Source: JAFAXA01 sp963777325 (GTDB lineage Bacteria > Pseudomonadota > Alphaproteobacteria > Acetobacterales > Acetobacteraceae). Taken from it: a stretch of 64,000 nucleotides of DNA. Below the pieces are notes generated by a model. It was not told the DNA's origin and did no database searches. It saw only the letters and a program-made list of their open reading frames with translations. Positions 52,614 to 60,942 of the stretch are shown piece after piece. Numbering within the stretch: the first letter of the stretch is position 1; each line of letters starts with the position of its first letter. The stretch lies in the NCBI GenBank assembly GCA_963777325.1, contig CAVZQE010000022.1, forward strand, positions 496,001 through 560,000. Reading direction: 5' to 3'. Both the position numbers and the translations under genes were made by a program.

Positions 52614-54068
52614 GTGAGGTTTTGGGCGCTCGCGCTGGCGGCGCTGACCGCGCTGCGGCTGATCGTCGCGGCGGTGGTGCCGCTGTCGCCGGACGAGGCG
52701 TATTACTGGGTCTGGTCGCGGGCGCTCGCGCCCGGCTATCTCGACCATCCGCCGATGGTCGCGCTCTGGATCAGGGCCGGGACGCTGATCGCGGGCGACA
52801 CGGTCCTCGGCATCCGGCTGCTCGCGCCGCTGTCGCTCGCGCTCGGCTCGTGGATGATCGCCAAAGCCGCCGACATCCTGGTACCGGGGGGAAAAGCGGG
52901 GCTGACCGCCGCTGCGCTGCTGAACGCGACGCTCCTGTTCGGCATCGGCGCGGTGACGATGACGCCGGACACGCCGCTCCTGTTCTTCTGGACGGCGACG
53001 CTCTGGGCGCTCGCGCGGCTGCTGCGGGACGGGCGCGGCGTGTGGTTCCTGGCCGCCGGGATCGCCGCCGGTTGCGCGCTCGCGAGCAAATACACGGCGA
53101 TCTTCCTACCCGCCGGCATTTTTCTCTGGCTCCTGGCGACGCCCGCGATGCGCCTCTGGCTGCGCCGCCCGGAGCCCTGGGCCGCGGCTCTCCTCGCGGC
53201 GCTCGTGTTCCTGCCGGTCGTGCTGTGGAATGCCGCGCATGGGTGGGCGAGCTTCGCCAAGCAGGGCGGCCGGACGGGCGACTGGCAGCCCGCGCGGGCG
53301 GTGCAGTTCCTGGGCGAGCTGGTGGGCGGCCAGATCGGCCTCGCGACGCCGCTTGTGTTCGTGATGTGCGTGGTGGGGGTGGCGTACGCTGCGAGGCGGT
53401 CCTGTCGCACCCGTGATCCGGGCTCAACGCTACTCGTCGCACTCACGCTGCCGCCCGTCCTCGTCTTCGTGCAGCACGCCCTCGGCGACCGGGTGCAGGG
53501 CAACTGGCCGGCCATCGTCTATCCGGCGGCGGCGGTCGCGGCGTCCGGGCTGAGCGGGCGGCTCTGGGACCGGCTGCGCGCGCCCGCGATCGCGCTCGGC
53601 GCGGCCGTCACCGCCGCCGTCTATGCCCAGGCCGCGCTTGCCCTCGTACCGCTCTCGCCCCGTCTCGATCCCACCGTCCGGCTGCTGGCCGGCTGGCCGG
53701 CGCTCGGCGCTTCCGTCAGCGCCAAGGCGCGCGCGGACGGCGCCGCGTTCGTTGCGGCCGACGACTACGGGATCGCCGCCGAGCTGGCCCGCACGGTCCC
53801 GCCCAGCACGCCAGTCTGGGGCGTGGAGCCGCGCTGGTCGCTGTTCGCCCTGTCGCACCCGCTGCCGTTGGCGCGGCCGGGGCTGCTCGTGCGGAGCATG
53901 CGGCGGAAGGACGGCCCGGACCCGGCGGACTGGACCTCGGCCATCGAGATCGGCACGGCCGACCGGGTTCTGCATGGGGCGGTGGTCGAGCGCTACCTTC
54001 TGTTCAGGGTCGTGCCCCGCGCGGGCGCGCCTGCCGTGGTGCTGCCGCGACCGTCGGGGCGCGATTAA
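52614..54068 (+). CDS. GT39/ArnT-like membrane glycosyltransferase
   Basis: About 484 residues with 10-12 membrane spans. LSPDEAYYWVWSRALAPGYL then DHPPMVALWIRAG carries the Asp/Glu pair of the first periplasmic loop in PMT/ArnT enzymes. These use polyprenyl-phosphate sugars to glycosylate lipid A, proteins or glycans on the periplasmic side. GTG 52614 (VRFWALALAALTALRLIV) has GAGG upstream and begins at the first helix; a TTG at 52602 overlapping the previous stop would add four residues. It presumably uses the polyprenyl-linked sugar made by the preceding gene. motB follows 54 bp downstream. Acceptor unknown. Confidence 0.83.
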   Translation: MRFWALALAALTALRLIVAAVVPLSPDEAYYWVWSRALAPGYLDHPPMVALWIRAGTLIAGDTVLGIRLLAPLSLALGSWMIAKAADILVPGGKAGLTAAALLNATLLFGIGAVTMTPDTPLLFFWTATLWALARLLRDGRGVWFLAAGIAAGCALASKYTAIFLPAGIFLWLLATPAMRLWLRRPEPWAAALLAALVFLPVVLWNAAHGWASFAKQGGRTGDWQPARAVQFLGELVGGQIGLATPLVFVMCVVGVAYAARRSCRTRDPGSTLLVALTLPPVLVFVQHALGDRVQGNWPAIVYPAAAVAASGLSGRLWDRLRAPAIALGAAVTAAVYAQAALALVPLSPRLDPTVRLLAGWPALGASVSAKARADGAAFVAADDYGIAAELARTVPPSTPVWGVEPRWSLFALSHPLPLARPGLLVRSMRRKDGPDPADWTSAIEIGTADRVLHGAVVERYLLFRVVPRAGAPAVVLPRPSGRD

Positions 54069-54122
54069 CGCAAGCGCAAGCAAGATCGGCGACGCTCGCG
54101 CCTCTCGGGGCAGTCGGGGCCG

Positions 54123-55244
54123 ATGGCGAAGAGCGACAGGAAGAACGGCAAGGCCACCCTCGTCGTCCGGCGCGAGGAGGTGGTCGAAGGCGGCCATCAC
54201 GGCGGCGCCTGGAAGGTCGCATACGCCGACTTCGTCACCGCCATGATGGCGTTCTTCCTGCTGATGTGGCTGCTGAACGCGACGACCGAGGAGCAGCGCA
54301 AGGGCCTCGCCGACTATTTCAGCCCGACCAGCCTGCTCAGTCACGGCTCCTCCGGCACCGGGCAGCCGTTCGGCGGCAAGACGGCGTTCGAGGACGGCAA
54401 GATGATCTCGGACATGGGGTCGGTGCAGGTGATCGTCGGCCGCCGCCCGACCGTGCCCGACCCGGACGAGGAGGACGCGAGCGACACCCCGGCCGCGCCG
54501 GTCCCGCACAGCGCCTTCGAGACGCCGCCGAGAGACGACGCGATCTATGCGGCCGCGCGCTCCTCTTCTTCGGCCGCCGGCGCTCCCGCCCCGGCGGCTC
54601 CCGCTCCAGCCAACGCCGCCGCCGCTCCGCCCGGACCGGCCCCGTCGCCCCACGCTCAGACCGCTCCCGACGCGCCGGCCCCCTTGACGGCCGCCCTGAC
54701 GGCCCCGGCCGCGCCGGATGGGAAAGCGGAGCAGGAGAAGCGGGAGGAGCACGCGATGCAGCAGGCGGCGCAGCAGATCCGAAACGCGGTGCGCGGCGAT
54801 CCGGCGCTCGCGTCCGTTGCCCGGCAGCTCTCGATCGACGTGACGCCGGAGGGCTTGCGCATCCAGATCCTGGACGAAGACCGCCAGCCGATGTTCGCGA
54901 CCGGCTCGGCGGTCGCGAACGAACGCGCGCGGCTGCTGCTGCGGAAGGTCGCGCCCGTGCTGATGACGCTCAAGGAGGACATCACGATCGCGGGCCACAC
55001 CGACGCCACGCCCTACAAGGGTGGGGACCGCACGAATTGGGAGCTGTCGGCCGATCGCGCCAACGACACCCGGCGGCTGCTCGTGGAAGCGGGACTGCCG
55101 CCGACGCGTATCCGCAGCGTCACCGGCAATGCCGACCGCGACCCGCTGCTGCCTTCGGACCCGTTCGCCGCCGCCAATCGCCGGATCGCGATCCTCGTGC
55201 TGCGCACCCCGCCCGGCAGCGCCGCCGCCGCCTCGCCGCGCTGA
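54123..55244 (+). CDS. motB: Flagellar motor protein MotB
   Basis: A 373-residue stator subunit. One transmembrane helix, WKVAYADFVTAMMAFFLLMW, holds the proton-conducting Asp36. A plug region (NATTEEQRKGLADYFSPTSL) and an unusually Ala/Pro-rich linker (about residues 120-215) follow. The OmpA-like peptidoglycan-binding domain has ITIAGHTDATPYKGGDRTNW and LSADRANDTRRLLVEAGL. It precedes motA by 9 bp, the reverse of the enteric motA-motB order. No frame break. Confidence 0.94.
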   Translation: MAKSDRKNGKATLVVRREEVVEGGHHGGAWKVAYADFVTAMMAFFLLMWLLNATTEEQRKGLADYFSPTSLLSHGSSGTGQPFGGKTAFEDGKMISDMGSVQVIVGRRPTVPDPDEEDASDTPAAPVPHSAFETPPRDDAIYAAARSSSSAAGAPAPAAPAPANAAAAPPGPAPSPHAQTAPDAPAPLTAALTAPAAPDGKAEQEKREEHAMQQAAQQIRNAVRGDPALASVARQLSIDVTPEGLRIQILDEDRQPMFATGSAVANERARLLLRKVAPVLMTLKEDITIAGHTDATPYKGGDRTNWELSADRANDTRRLLVEAGLPPTRIRSVTGNADRDPLLPSDPFAAANRRIAILVLRTPPGSAAAASPR

Positions 55245-55253
55245 CGCCCGGAG

Positions 55254-56117
55254 ATGCTGACCCTCGGCGGCCTGGTCGTGCTGTTCGGGTGCGTGTTCGG
55301 CAGCTACATGCTGTCCGGCGGCAGCATGGAGCCGCTGATGGAGGCGGTCCCGTTCGAGATGCTGACGATCGGCGGCGCGGCCGTCGCGACGTTCATCATG
55401 ACCAACAGCATGCATGACGTGAAGCACACGCTGGCGGGCTTTGGAAAGATCCTGAAGGGCGCCATCTTCCGCAAGACGGACTACGTGGATCTGCTCTGCC
55501 TGATGTACTTCCTGGTGCGGCTCGCGAGCACCAAGGGCAACATGGCGCTCGAGCCGCATATCGAGCGGCCGGAGGACAGCACGGCGTTCCAGAGGTTCCC
55601 GAAGATCCTGAAGAACCACCACGCGACCGCGATCATCTGCGACTATTTGCGCATGGTCGGCATGAACGCCGACGACCCGAACCAGATCGAGGACGTGATG
55701 GCGCGGGAGCTGAAGAAGACGCTGCAGGAGGAGCTGCACGGCGCGCACGCGCTGCAGACGATCGCGGACGCCCTCCCGGCGCTCGGCATCGTCGCGGCGG
55801 TGCTCGGCGTCATCAAGACGATGGCGCATATCGACCAGCCGCCGGCCGTGCTCGGCCAGATGATCGGCGGCGCCCTGGTCGGCACGTTCCTCGGGATCCT
55901 GCTCGCCTACGGCCTGGCCGCGCCGTTCGCGGGGCGGCTCAAGGGCGTCGTCGAGGAGGAAAGCAAGTATTACGAGGTGATCCGCGCCGTGCTGGTCGCG
56001 CATTTGCACGGCAACGCGCCGCAGGTGAGCGTCGAGACCGGCCGCAAGATGGCCCCGAACCAGCATATGCCGAGCTTCCAGGAGCTGGAGACGGCGGTCC
56101 AGGAGGTGCAGATGTGA
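55254..56117 (+). CDS. motA: Flagellar motor protein MotA
   Basis: A 287-residue stator protein with four membrane spans: LTLGGLVVLFGCVFGSYMLS, FEMLTIGGAAVATFIMTNS, LPALGIVAAVLGVIKTMAHI and MIGGALVGTFLGILLAYGLA. The large cytoplasmic loop contains the charged residues that contact FliG (RLASTKGNMALEPHIERPED). It pairs with MotB to pass protons and turn the rotor. ATG 55254 is 9 bp after the motB stop; the genes are surely co-transcribed. Confidence 0.94.
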   Translation: MLTLGGLVVLFGCVFGSYMLSGGSMEPLMEAVPFEMLTIGGAAVATFIMTNSMHDVKHTLAGFGKILKGAIFRKTDYVDLLCLMYFLVRLASTKGNMALEPHIERPEDSTAFQRFPKILKNHHATAIICDYLRMVGMNADDPNQIEDVMARELKKTLQEELHGAHALQTIADALPALGIVAAVLGVIKTMAHIDQPPAVLGQMIGGALVGTFLGILLAYGLAAPFAGRLKGVVEEESKYYEVIRAVLVAHLHGNAPQVSVETGRKMAPNQHMPSFQELETAVQEVQM

Positions 56118-56205
56118 GGGGAAGCCGCGCGTGAGGTAGTCGGGCGGCTGGATTTCGGCTAGCTCCTGCTCCACTTGGATGGCTACCCAGAGGGAGAAGA
56201 GAGCG

Positions 56206-57783
56206 ATGCTCACGGGCGAGATGCTGATCGGCGCGGCGGCGGTGCGCGGCGGCGGGGCGGGTTTTCACGGCATCAATCCCGCCAACGGCAGCGAGCTTGA
56301 GCCTGGCTACGGCGAGGCGAGCGCCGCCGACGTGGACCGGGCCTGCGCGCTGGCCTGGGCGGCCTTCGACACCTATCGGGAGACGCCGCCCGACCGCCGC
56401 GCGGCGTTCCTGGAGGCGATCGCGAGCGCTATTCTCGATCTCGGCGATCCGCTGATCGAGCGCGCGATGGCCGAGACCGGCCTGCCGCGCGCCCGGCTCG
56501 AAGGCGAGCGCGCCCGCACCGTCGGCCAGCTCCGGCTGTTCGCGGACGTCGTGCGGGATGGATCGTATCTGGATGCGCGGATCGATCCCGCGATGCCGGA
56601 CCGCAAGCCGCTGCCGCGTTCGGATCTGCGCCTGCGCCAGATCGCCATCGGTCCCGTCGCGGTGTTCGGCGCGAGCAACTTCCCGCTCGCCTTCTCGGTC
56701 GCGGGCGGCGATACGGCGTCCGCGCTCGCGGCCGGCTGCCCGGTCGTGGTGAAGGGCCATCCGGCGCATCCCGGTACGTCGGAACTCGTCGGCCGCGCCG
56801 TGCAGGCGGCGGTCGCCGATAGCGGGCTGCCCGAGGGCGTGTTCTCGCTCCTGTTCGGGGCCGGCAACGAGTTGGGCGGGGCGCTCGTGTCCGACCCGCG
56901 CATCAAGGCGGTCGGGTTCACGGGGTCGCGCCGTGGCGGCATGGCGCTGGTCGGGATCGCGGCCTCGCGCCCCGAGCCCATTCCGGTCTACGCGGAAATG
57001 AGCAGCATCAACCCGGTGCTGCTGATGCCGGGCGCGCTCGCCAAACGCGGCAAGCAGATCGGCACGGGGTTCGCCGGGTCGCTCACGATGGGGGCCGGGC
57101 AGTTCTGCACCAATCCCGGCCTGCCGCTGGCGCGCGACGGGGCGGGGCTCGATGCCTTCATTTCGGCCGCCTCGGATGCTCTGCGCGCGGGCGCGCCGAC
57201 GACCATGCTGACTCCGGGCATCTTCGCCGCCTATCAGGGCGGCGTGGACCGGCTGGCCGCCAACCCGCGAGTCCGGACCGTCGTGCAGGGACAGGTCGCG
57301 AGCGGCGCCAACCAGGGGCGCTCGACCTTGTTCGAAACGGACGTGGCGAGCTTCGTCGCCGACGAGCATTTGCGCGAGGAGGTATTCGGCGCGTCCTCGC
57401 TGCTGGTCCGCTGCCGGGACGTGCAGGATATGCGCGCCCTGCTCGAGGATCTCGAAGGCCAGCTCACCATCACGCTGCAGATGGAGGACGAGGACATCGA
57501 CGACATCCGCACTCTGCTGCCGGTGCTGGAGCGCAAGGCGGGGCGGCTGCTCGTCAACGGCTGGCCGACCGGCGTCGAGGTGTCGCACGCGATGGTCCAT
57601 GGCGGTCCGTTTCCGGCGACCTCGGACGGGCGCACGACCTCGGTCGGCACGCTCGCCATCCGCCGCTTCCTGCGTCCCGTCTGCTACCAGGATTTCCCGG
57701 CAGCGCTGCTGCCTGAGGCGGTGCGGGACGGCAATCCGCTCGGCCTCTGGCGGCAGGTGAACGGCAAGCCCGGGCGGGAGTAG
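56206..57783 (+). CDS. NADP-type aldehyde dehydrogenase (alpha-ketoglutaric semialdehyde dehydrogenase-like)
   Basis: A 525-residue ALDH whose closest family is the 2,5-dioxovalerate (alpha-ketoglutaric semialdehyde) dehydrogenases at the end of pentose and hydroxyproline catabolism. The cofactor region has IGPVAVFGASNFPLAFSVAG and VVKGHPAHPGTSELVGRAV. The catalytic Glu is in IPVYAEMSSINPVLLMPGAL, and the Cys nucleophile in TMGAGQFCTNPGLPLARDG. I start at ATG 56206 (MLTGEMLIG) with GGGAGAAGAG upstream rather than at ATG 56179. No other gene of that pathway is adjacent, so substrate is by family only. Confidence 0.85.
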   Translation: MLTGEMLIGAAAVRGGGAGFHGINPANGSELEPGYGEASAADVDRACALAWAAFDTYRETPPDRRAAFLEAIASAILDLGDPLIERAMAETGLPRARLEGERARTVGQLRLFADVVRDGSYLDARIDPAMPDRKPLPRSDLRLRQIAIGPVAVFGASNFPLAFSVAGGDTASALAAGCPVVVKGHPAHPGTSELVGRAVQAAVADSGLPEGVFSLLFGAGNELGGALVSDPRIKAVGFTGSRRGGMALVGIAASRPEPIPVYAEMSSINPVLLMPGALAKRGKQIGTGFAGSLTMGAGQFCTNPGLPLARDGAGLDAFISAASDALRAGAPTTMLTPGIFAAYQGGVDRLAANPRVRTVVQGQVASGANQGRSTLFETDVASFVADEHLREEVFGASSLLVRCRDVQDMRALLEDLEGQLTITLQMEDEDIDDIRTLLPVLERKAGRLLVNGWPTGVEVSHAMVHGGPFPATSDGRTTSVGTLAIRRFLRPVCYQDFPAALLPEAVRDGNPLGLWRQVNGKPGRE

Positions 57784-57799
57784 GAACGGGAGTAGGGGG

Positions 57800-58386
57800 T
57801 CAGGACGAGCCGCCGGTCAGGCCGGTGCGCCGGTAGAGGTCGGTCAGGGATACGCGGAACCCGATACGCGCCAGCGCCAGCTCGCCGCCATCGGACACCT
57901 CTTGCGTCCGCTCGGGCCACGCGCCGCCCTCGGAGCGTTGCAGGAGTTCCACGCCGATCCTGGTGCTGTGCAGCACCAGGATTTCCCGCGCGCTCGAAAT
58001 GCTGGTGTAGGTCGACACATTGGACCATGTCTCCGCCTGATTGCTCGGTGAGACCATTTCGATCAGCAGCAGCGGATGTGCAGCGCCGGCTGACCGATCC
58101 GCAAGGGCGCGCAGGTTACGCCAAGGTCGGGTACCCGGAAATTATGGGCCGACATCAGCTGCGGGATGACGCCCGGCGCCACGACGACACGGCAGGACGG
58201 CCGGACGCGCTCGAGATGGGCTCAGCGACGCGGCCAGGCGGTCTTGCAGAAAGCCATGGATGGTGCCAGCGGGGGCCATGGCGCGCGGCTGCCCATCGAC
58301 CAGCTCGTAGCGCAGCCCGTCGCCGGCTCCCAGCCGAGGAAATCCCGCACCGACATGCGCACGGGGAAGTGCGCGGACGCGCTCAT
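57800..58386 (-). pseudogene. Uma2/DUF820 endonuclease-like gene, several frame breaks
   Basis: From ATG 58384-58386 the reading is MSASAHFPVRMSVRDFLGWE, then after a shift LRYELVDGQPRAMAPAGTIH. Next comes RVVVAPGVIPQLMSAHNFRV then PDLGVTCAPL in a third frame, and finally EMVSPSNQAETWSNVSTYTS, SAREILVLHSTRIGVELLQR in the last frame. YELVDG, PDL and the E-x-x-SPSN-x-xE/W pattern define the Uma2 (PD-(D/E)XK-like) family. At least three frame changes are needed. Uma2 genes are common, mobile and often decay. It sits between the aldehyde dehydrogenase and flgD and looks like a remnant unless the breaks are errors. Confidence 0.7.
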
Positions 58387-58433
58387 GGCACGCACATAGC
58401 ACGGCCGCCGGTTCGCCGCATCGGCCCTCCGCC

Positions 58434-59131
58434 CTAGTTGCCGACCGACTGCACGTTCGCAAAGTCGGTCGAAAGCGCGCCGAGCTGCAGGTCGAGCGTG
58501 GTGCCGGATTTCTGAACGCCGGTCGCCGTGCCGGTGACTGTGAACGGCACCGCCGTTCCCGCGCTGGTTCCGGTGGCGGTCCCGGCGGAGGTGACCGACA
58601 CTTTGTAGGAACCGTCCGCGACCGCGCTGCCGGAATTGTCGGTGCCGTCCCAGGTCCAACTGTTGGTTCCTTGAGCGGCGTTCAGCGTCACGTCCCTGAG
58701 GTCGGTGCCCGAGGCATCGGCGACGCTGATCGTGACCGGCCCGGCCGAGGGCGCCGTGAAGTTCACCTGGCCGGTGCCGTTCTGCAGCGGCACGTGATCG
58801 GAGTTGACCGTGACCGTCTTGCCGACCATCGAGGAGGACTGCACGACGTCGCCGGCCTGGGTCAGCTGGATCAGCTGGGACAGGCTGGAATTGGTGTTGA
58901 TCTGCTGCTCCACGCTCGAGAACTGCACGAGCTCGCTCGTGAACTGGTTGGTGTCGAGCGGGCTCGTGGATCCTGATTCTGCAGCTGCGTCATCAGCAGC
59001 GACAGGAAGCTCCCGAAATTGCTCGACAGCGACGCCAGCGGATCGGCGTTGCCGCTGCTCGTGGCCCCGCTCGTGGCGCTGGCCGACGCTGTCGTGCCGG
59101 ATTGCTGAGAGGCGACGCTTGCGATGCTCAT
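58434..59131 (-). CDS. flgD: Flagellar hook assembly cap protein FlgD (one frame break)
   Basis: Begins MSIASVASQQSGTTASASAT; the conserved FlgD N-terminus is NFGSFLSLLMTQLQNQDP. A missing base near 58968-58969 (CC where CCC is expected) breaks the frame before TSPLDTNQFTSELVQFSSVE, which continues QQINTNSSLSQLIQLTQAGD. FlgD Ig-like/tudor domains follow (VTVNSDHVPLQNGTGQVNFT, TNSWTWDGTDNSGSAVADGS). Adding one base gives exactly 233 codons. FlgD caps the growing hook and allows hook subunit assembly. It lies 19 bp after fliK in the same leftward operon, driven by the sigma54 promoter upstream of fliK. Confidence 0.88.
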
Positions 59132-59150
59132 CGGTGGTTCTCCTTCGTTT

Positions 59151-60713
59151 TCACGCCGTGATGTCGAGCGACGCTGTCAGCCAGCGTGCGGCCTGGCCGC
59201 CGCCCGCGCTGTCCTCGTCCTGCCATGGCGGACCGCCTCTGGCGCGGCCGCCGCCCCACGGCTGGCCGAAGCCGCGCGCGCCCGCTCCCTCTCCGCTCGT
59301 CGCGCCGCTATCGGCGAAAGCCGAGCCGCCGGATGCAAACGACGAACCCGCGTGCGCCGGTTGCTGGGGTGCCAAATGGAAGCTGAGGCTCCGCCCGTCC
59401 GCTGGAACCCCGGCCTGGTCCAGCGCGCGCTGCAATGACGGGGCATCGCGCAGGAGCAGCGTCAGCGTTTCCGGCCGCTCGACGGTCACCTGCACGCGCG
59501 CCGCTCCCTCGTGCGGACGGTCGATCTGGATGCGCACCTGACCGAGCTCGGCCGGATCGAGCCGCACGGTCAGCCGGCCCGCCGTCGCGCCGGTGCCGAG
59601 CGAAACCAGCGCGGGCGCGATCTGGGCGGCCGGAGGCGCGTGAGACGGCGCGCTGGCCGCCGCCGCCGGGGCGTGCGTTGCCGGAGCGAGGGTGTTCGCG
59701 GCCGGGGGAGCCATGGCGGCGGGCGCAGCCAGCGCGATGGCCGCCCCGGGTTCGGTCTTGACCGCTTCGGGTGTTGGTTCCGTGGGCGGCACGGCGGCGG
59801 TCGCCTCCGTCCCAACTTCCTTGAGCGGCGGAGCGTCGTCCTTGCCGGACGGCGGTCCCGAAGCCGGCGAGGCAGGGCGCGGACTTGCGCTGATTGCGGG
59901 GGTCGCCGCCGCGAACGGCTGATGCGCCACACCGCGTCCGCCCTCGGACGCGGGCGCGGACGCGGGCGCGGGCGTAACGGTAGGCGGCGACGAGGCTGGC
60001 AGGACGAGCGCTGGCAGCGCCGCGACCGCGTCCGGTGCGGTCGCGGCGACGGTCGCCTGCTCGGCTGCCGTCCCCTTTGCCGCTTTCCGCTCGGAGACAG
60101 CCTCGCGATGCGACGGGGCCGAGGCGGTGCGAGGGGTCGCGTTCGGCGCCGGAGCGGCAGGGCCAGGACACGGGTCGCCGTTCGCGACCGGGACGGGCGG
60201 GACCAGCGCGGCAGGTCCGGTCTTCGCGGGCACGCTTTCGCCGGCGGCATCGCCGGCCCCGGCCTGCGCGGCCGCGTTTTCGGCCACCCCGGCGGGCGTG
60301 TCCACCGACGTGCCCACGGGCGTTCCGGCTGGGGCGGCAATCGGCGCGGCCGCGAGCTCGCCGGATGGCGCAGCCGTGGCTTCACCCGGCGACGCGCCAG
60401 AAGGCGCTGCCGTGACGGTGCCCGGCCTCGCGCCACGGATCGCGGCGAGGGTCGTGCTGGCGGCAGCCGCCGTGTCCGCGCGGACGCCCGGCGCGGGGGG
60501 CGGGACCGGCGATGCCGGGACGGATGTGGGCGCGGCGGCGTCGGCGTCCGGAGCCGCGACGGGCGCGGCGGTGGTCAGCAGAGCCGTGAGGCATGGGGCG
60601 AAGGTGGCTTTCGCGCCGCCGGGCCGCGCAGCCGAGGCGGCCGTCGCGCCCGGCATCGTCGCCGCGCGCTGGGAGACCGGGCCTCGCGACACCGGGACGA
60701 CCGCATCCGTCAT
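59151..60713 (-). CDS. fliK: Flagellar hook-length control protein FliK
   Basis: A 520-residue secreted molecular ruler. The first ~400 residues are a disordered Ala/Pro/Thr/Val-rich stretch. The C-terminal switch domain (from about residue 415) is clear: AGRLTVRLDPAELGQVRIQI, AARVQVTVERPETLTLLLRD, PSLQRALDQAGVPADGRSLS. It measures hook length and switches the export gate to filament substrates. ATG 60711-60713 is preferred because the longer upstream frame crosses the sigma54 promoter. It heads the leftward fliK-flgD operon and diverges from flgE. Confidence 0.88.
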   Translation of the reverse strand: MTDAVVPVSRGPVSQRAATMPGATAASAARPGGAKATFAPCLTALLTTAAPVAAPDADAAAPTSVPASPVPPPAPGVRADTAAAASTTLAAIRGARPGTVTAAPSGASPGEATAAPSGELAAAPIAAPAGTPVGTSVDTPAGVAENAAAQAGAGDAAGESVPAKTGPAALVPPVPVANGDPCPGPAAPAPNATPRTASAPSHREAVSERKAAKGTAAEQATVAATAPDAVAALPALVLPASSPPTVTPAPASAPASEGGRGVAHQPFAAATPAISASPRPASPASGPPSGKDDAPPLKEVGTEATAAVPPTEPTPEAVKTEPGAAIALAAPAAMAPPAANTLAPATHAPAAAASAPSHAPPAAQIAPALVSLGTGATAGRLTVRLDPAELGQVRIQIDRPHEGAARVQVTVERPETLTLLLRDAPSLQRALDQAGVPADGRSLSFHLAPQQPAHAGSSFASGGSAFADSGATSGEGAGARGFGQPWGGGRARGGPPWQDEDSAGGGQAARWLTASLDITA

Positions 60714-60742
60714 GGCCTGTGCATCCGCATCGGTTGCCGGTT

Positions 60743-60758
60743 CGCAACTTCCGGGCCA
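60743..60758 (-). promoter_or_regulatory. Sigma54 promoter for fliK-flgD
   Basis: On the minus strand, TGGCCCGGAAGTTGCG matches the RpoN consensus TGGCACG, 4 bases, TTGCW at 14 of 16 defined or spacer positions. The invariant GG (-24) and GC (-12) are present and properly spaced. Transcription would begin about 20 bases before fliK ATG 60713. Confidence 0.65.
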
Positions 60759-60879
60759 GTGGACCGCAACCTGCCCGCAAGCGCGGCGTGCGATGCGCCC
60801 GGCAGATATTGCCCGGCCGAAACTGCCGTCGCGCCCGGATCGGCACCCCTCCCGGCCCGACGCCCAGGGCAGCACGGAA

Positions 60880-60895
60880 TGGCACGCTTCGTGCA
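60880..60895 (+). promoter_or_regulatory. Sigma54 promoter for flgE-flgK-flgL
   Basis: TGGCACGCTTCGTGCA matches the RpoN consensus TGGCACG, 4 bases, TTGCA except for one position (G for T). The -24 GG and -12 GC are intact with correct spacing. The predicted start is about 38 bases before flgE ATG 60943. Sigma54 with an activator such as FlbD or FleQ is the usual class for hook genes in alphaproteobacteria. Confidence 0.78.
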
Positions 60896-60942
60896 GCCGC
60901 CGTGCCGCGCGGGGGATCGTCCCGCATCAGCGGGAGTTCGGC

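Noticed and set aside
53430..56213. Minus-strand frame of 927 codons covering motB and motA
   Set aside because: Antisense shadow; MotB and MotA are unambiguous on the plus strand.
60714..60875. Upstream start for FliK at 60875
   Set aside because: It would place the sigma54 promoter inside the coding region and adds unconserved Arg-rich sequence.
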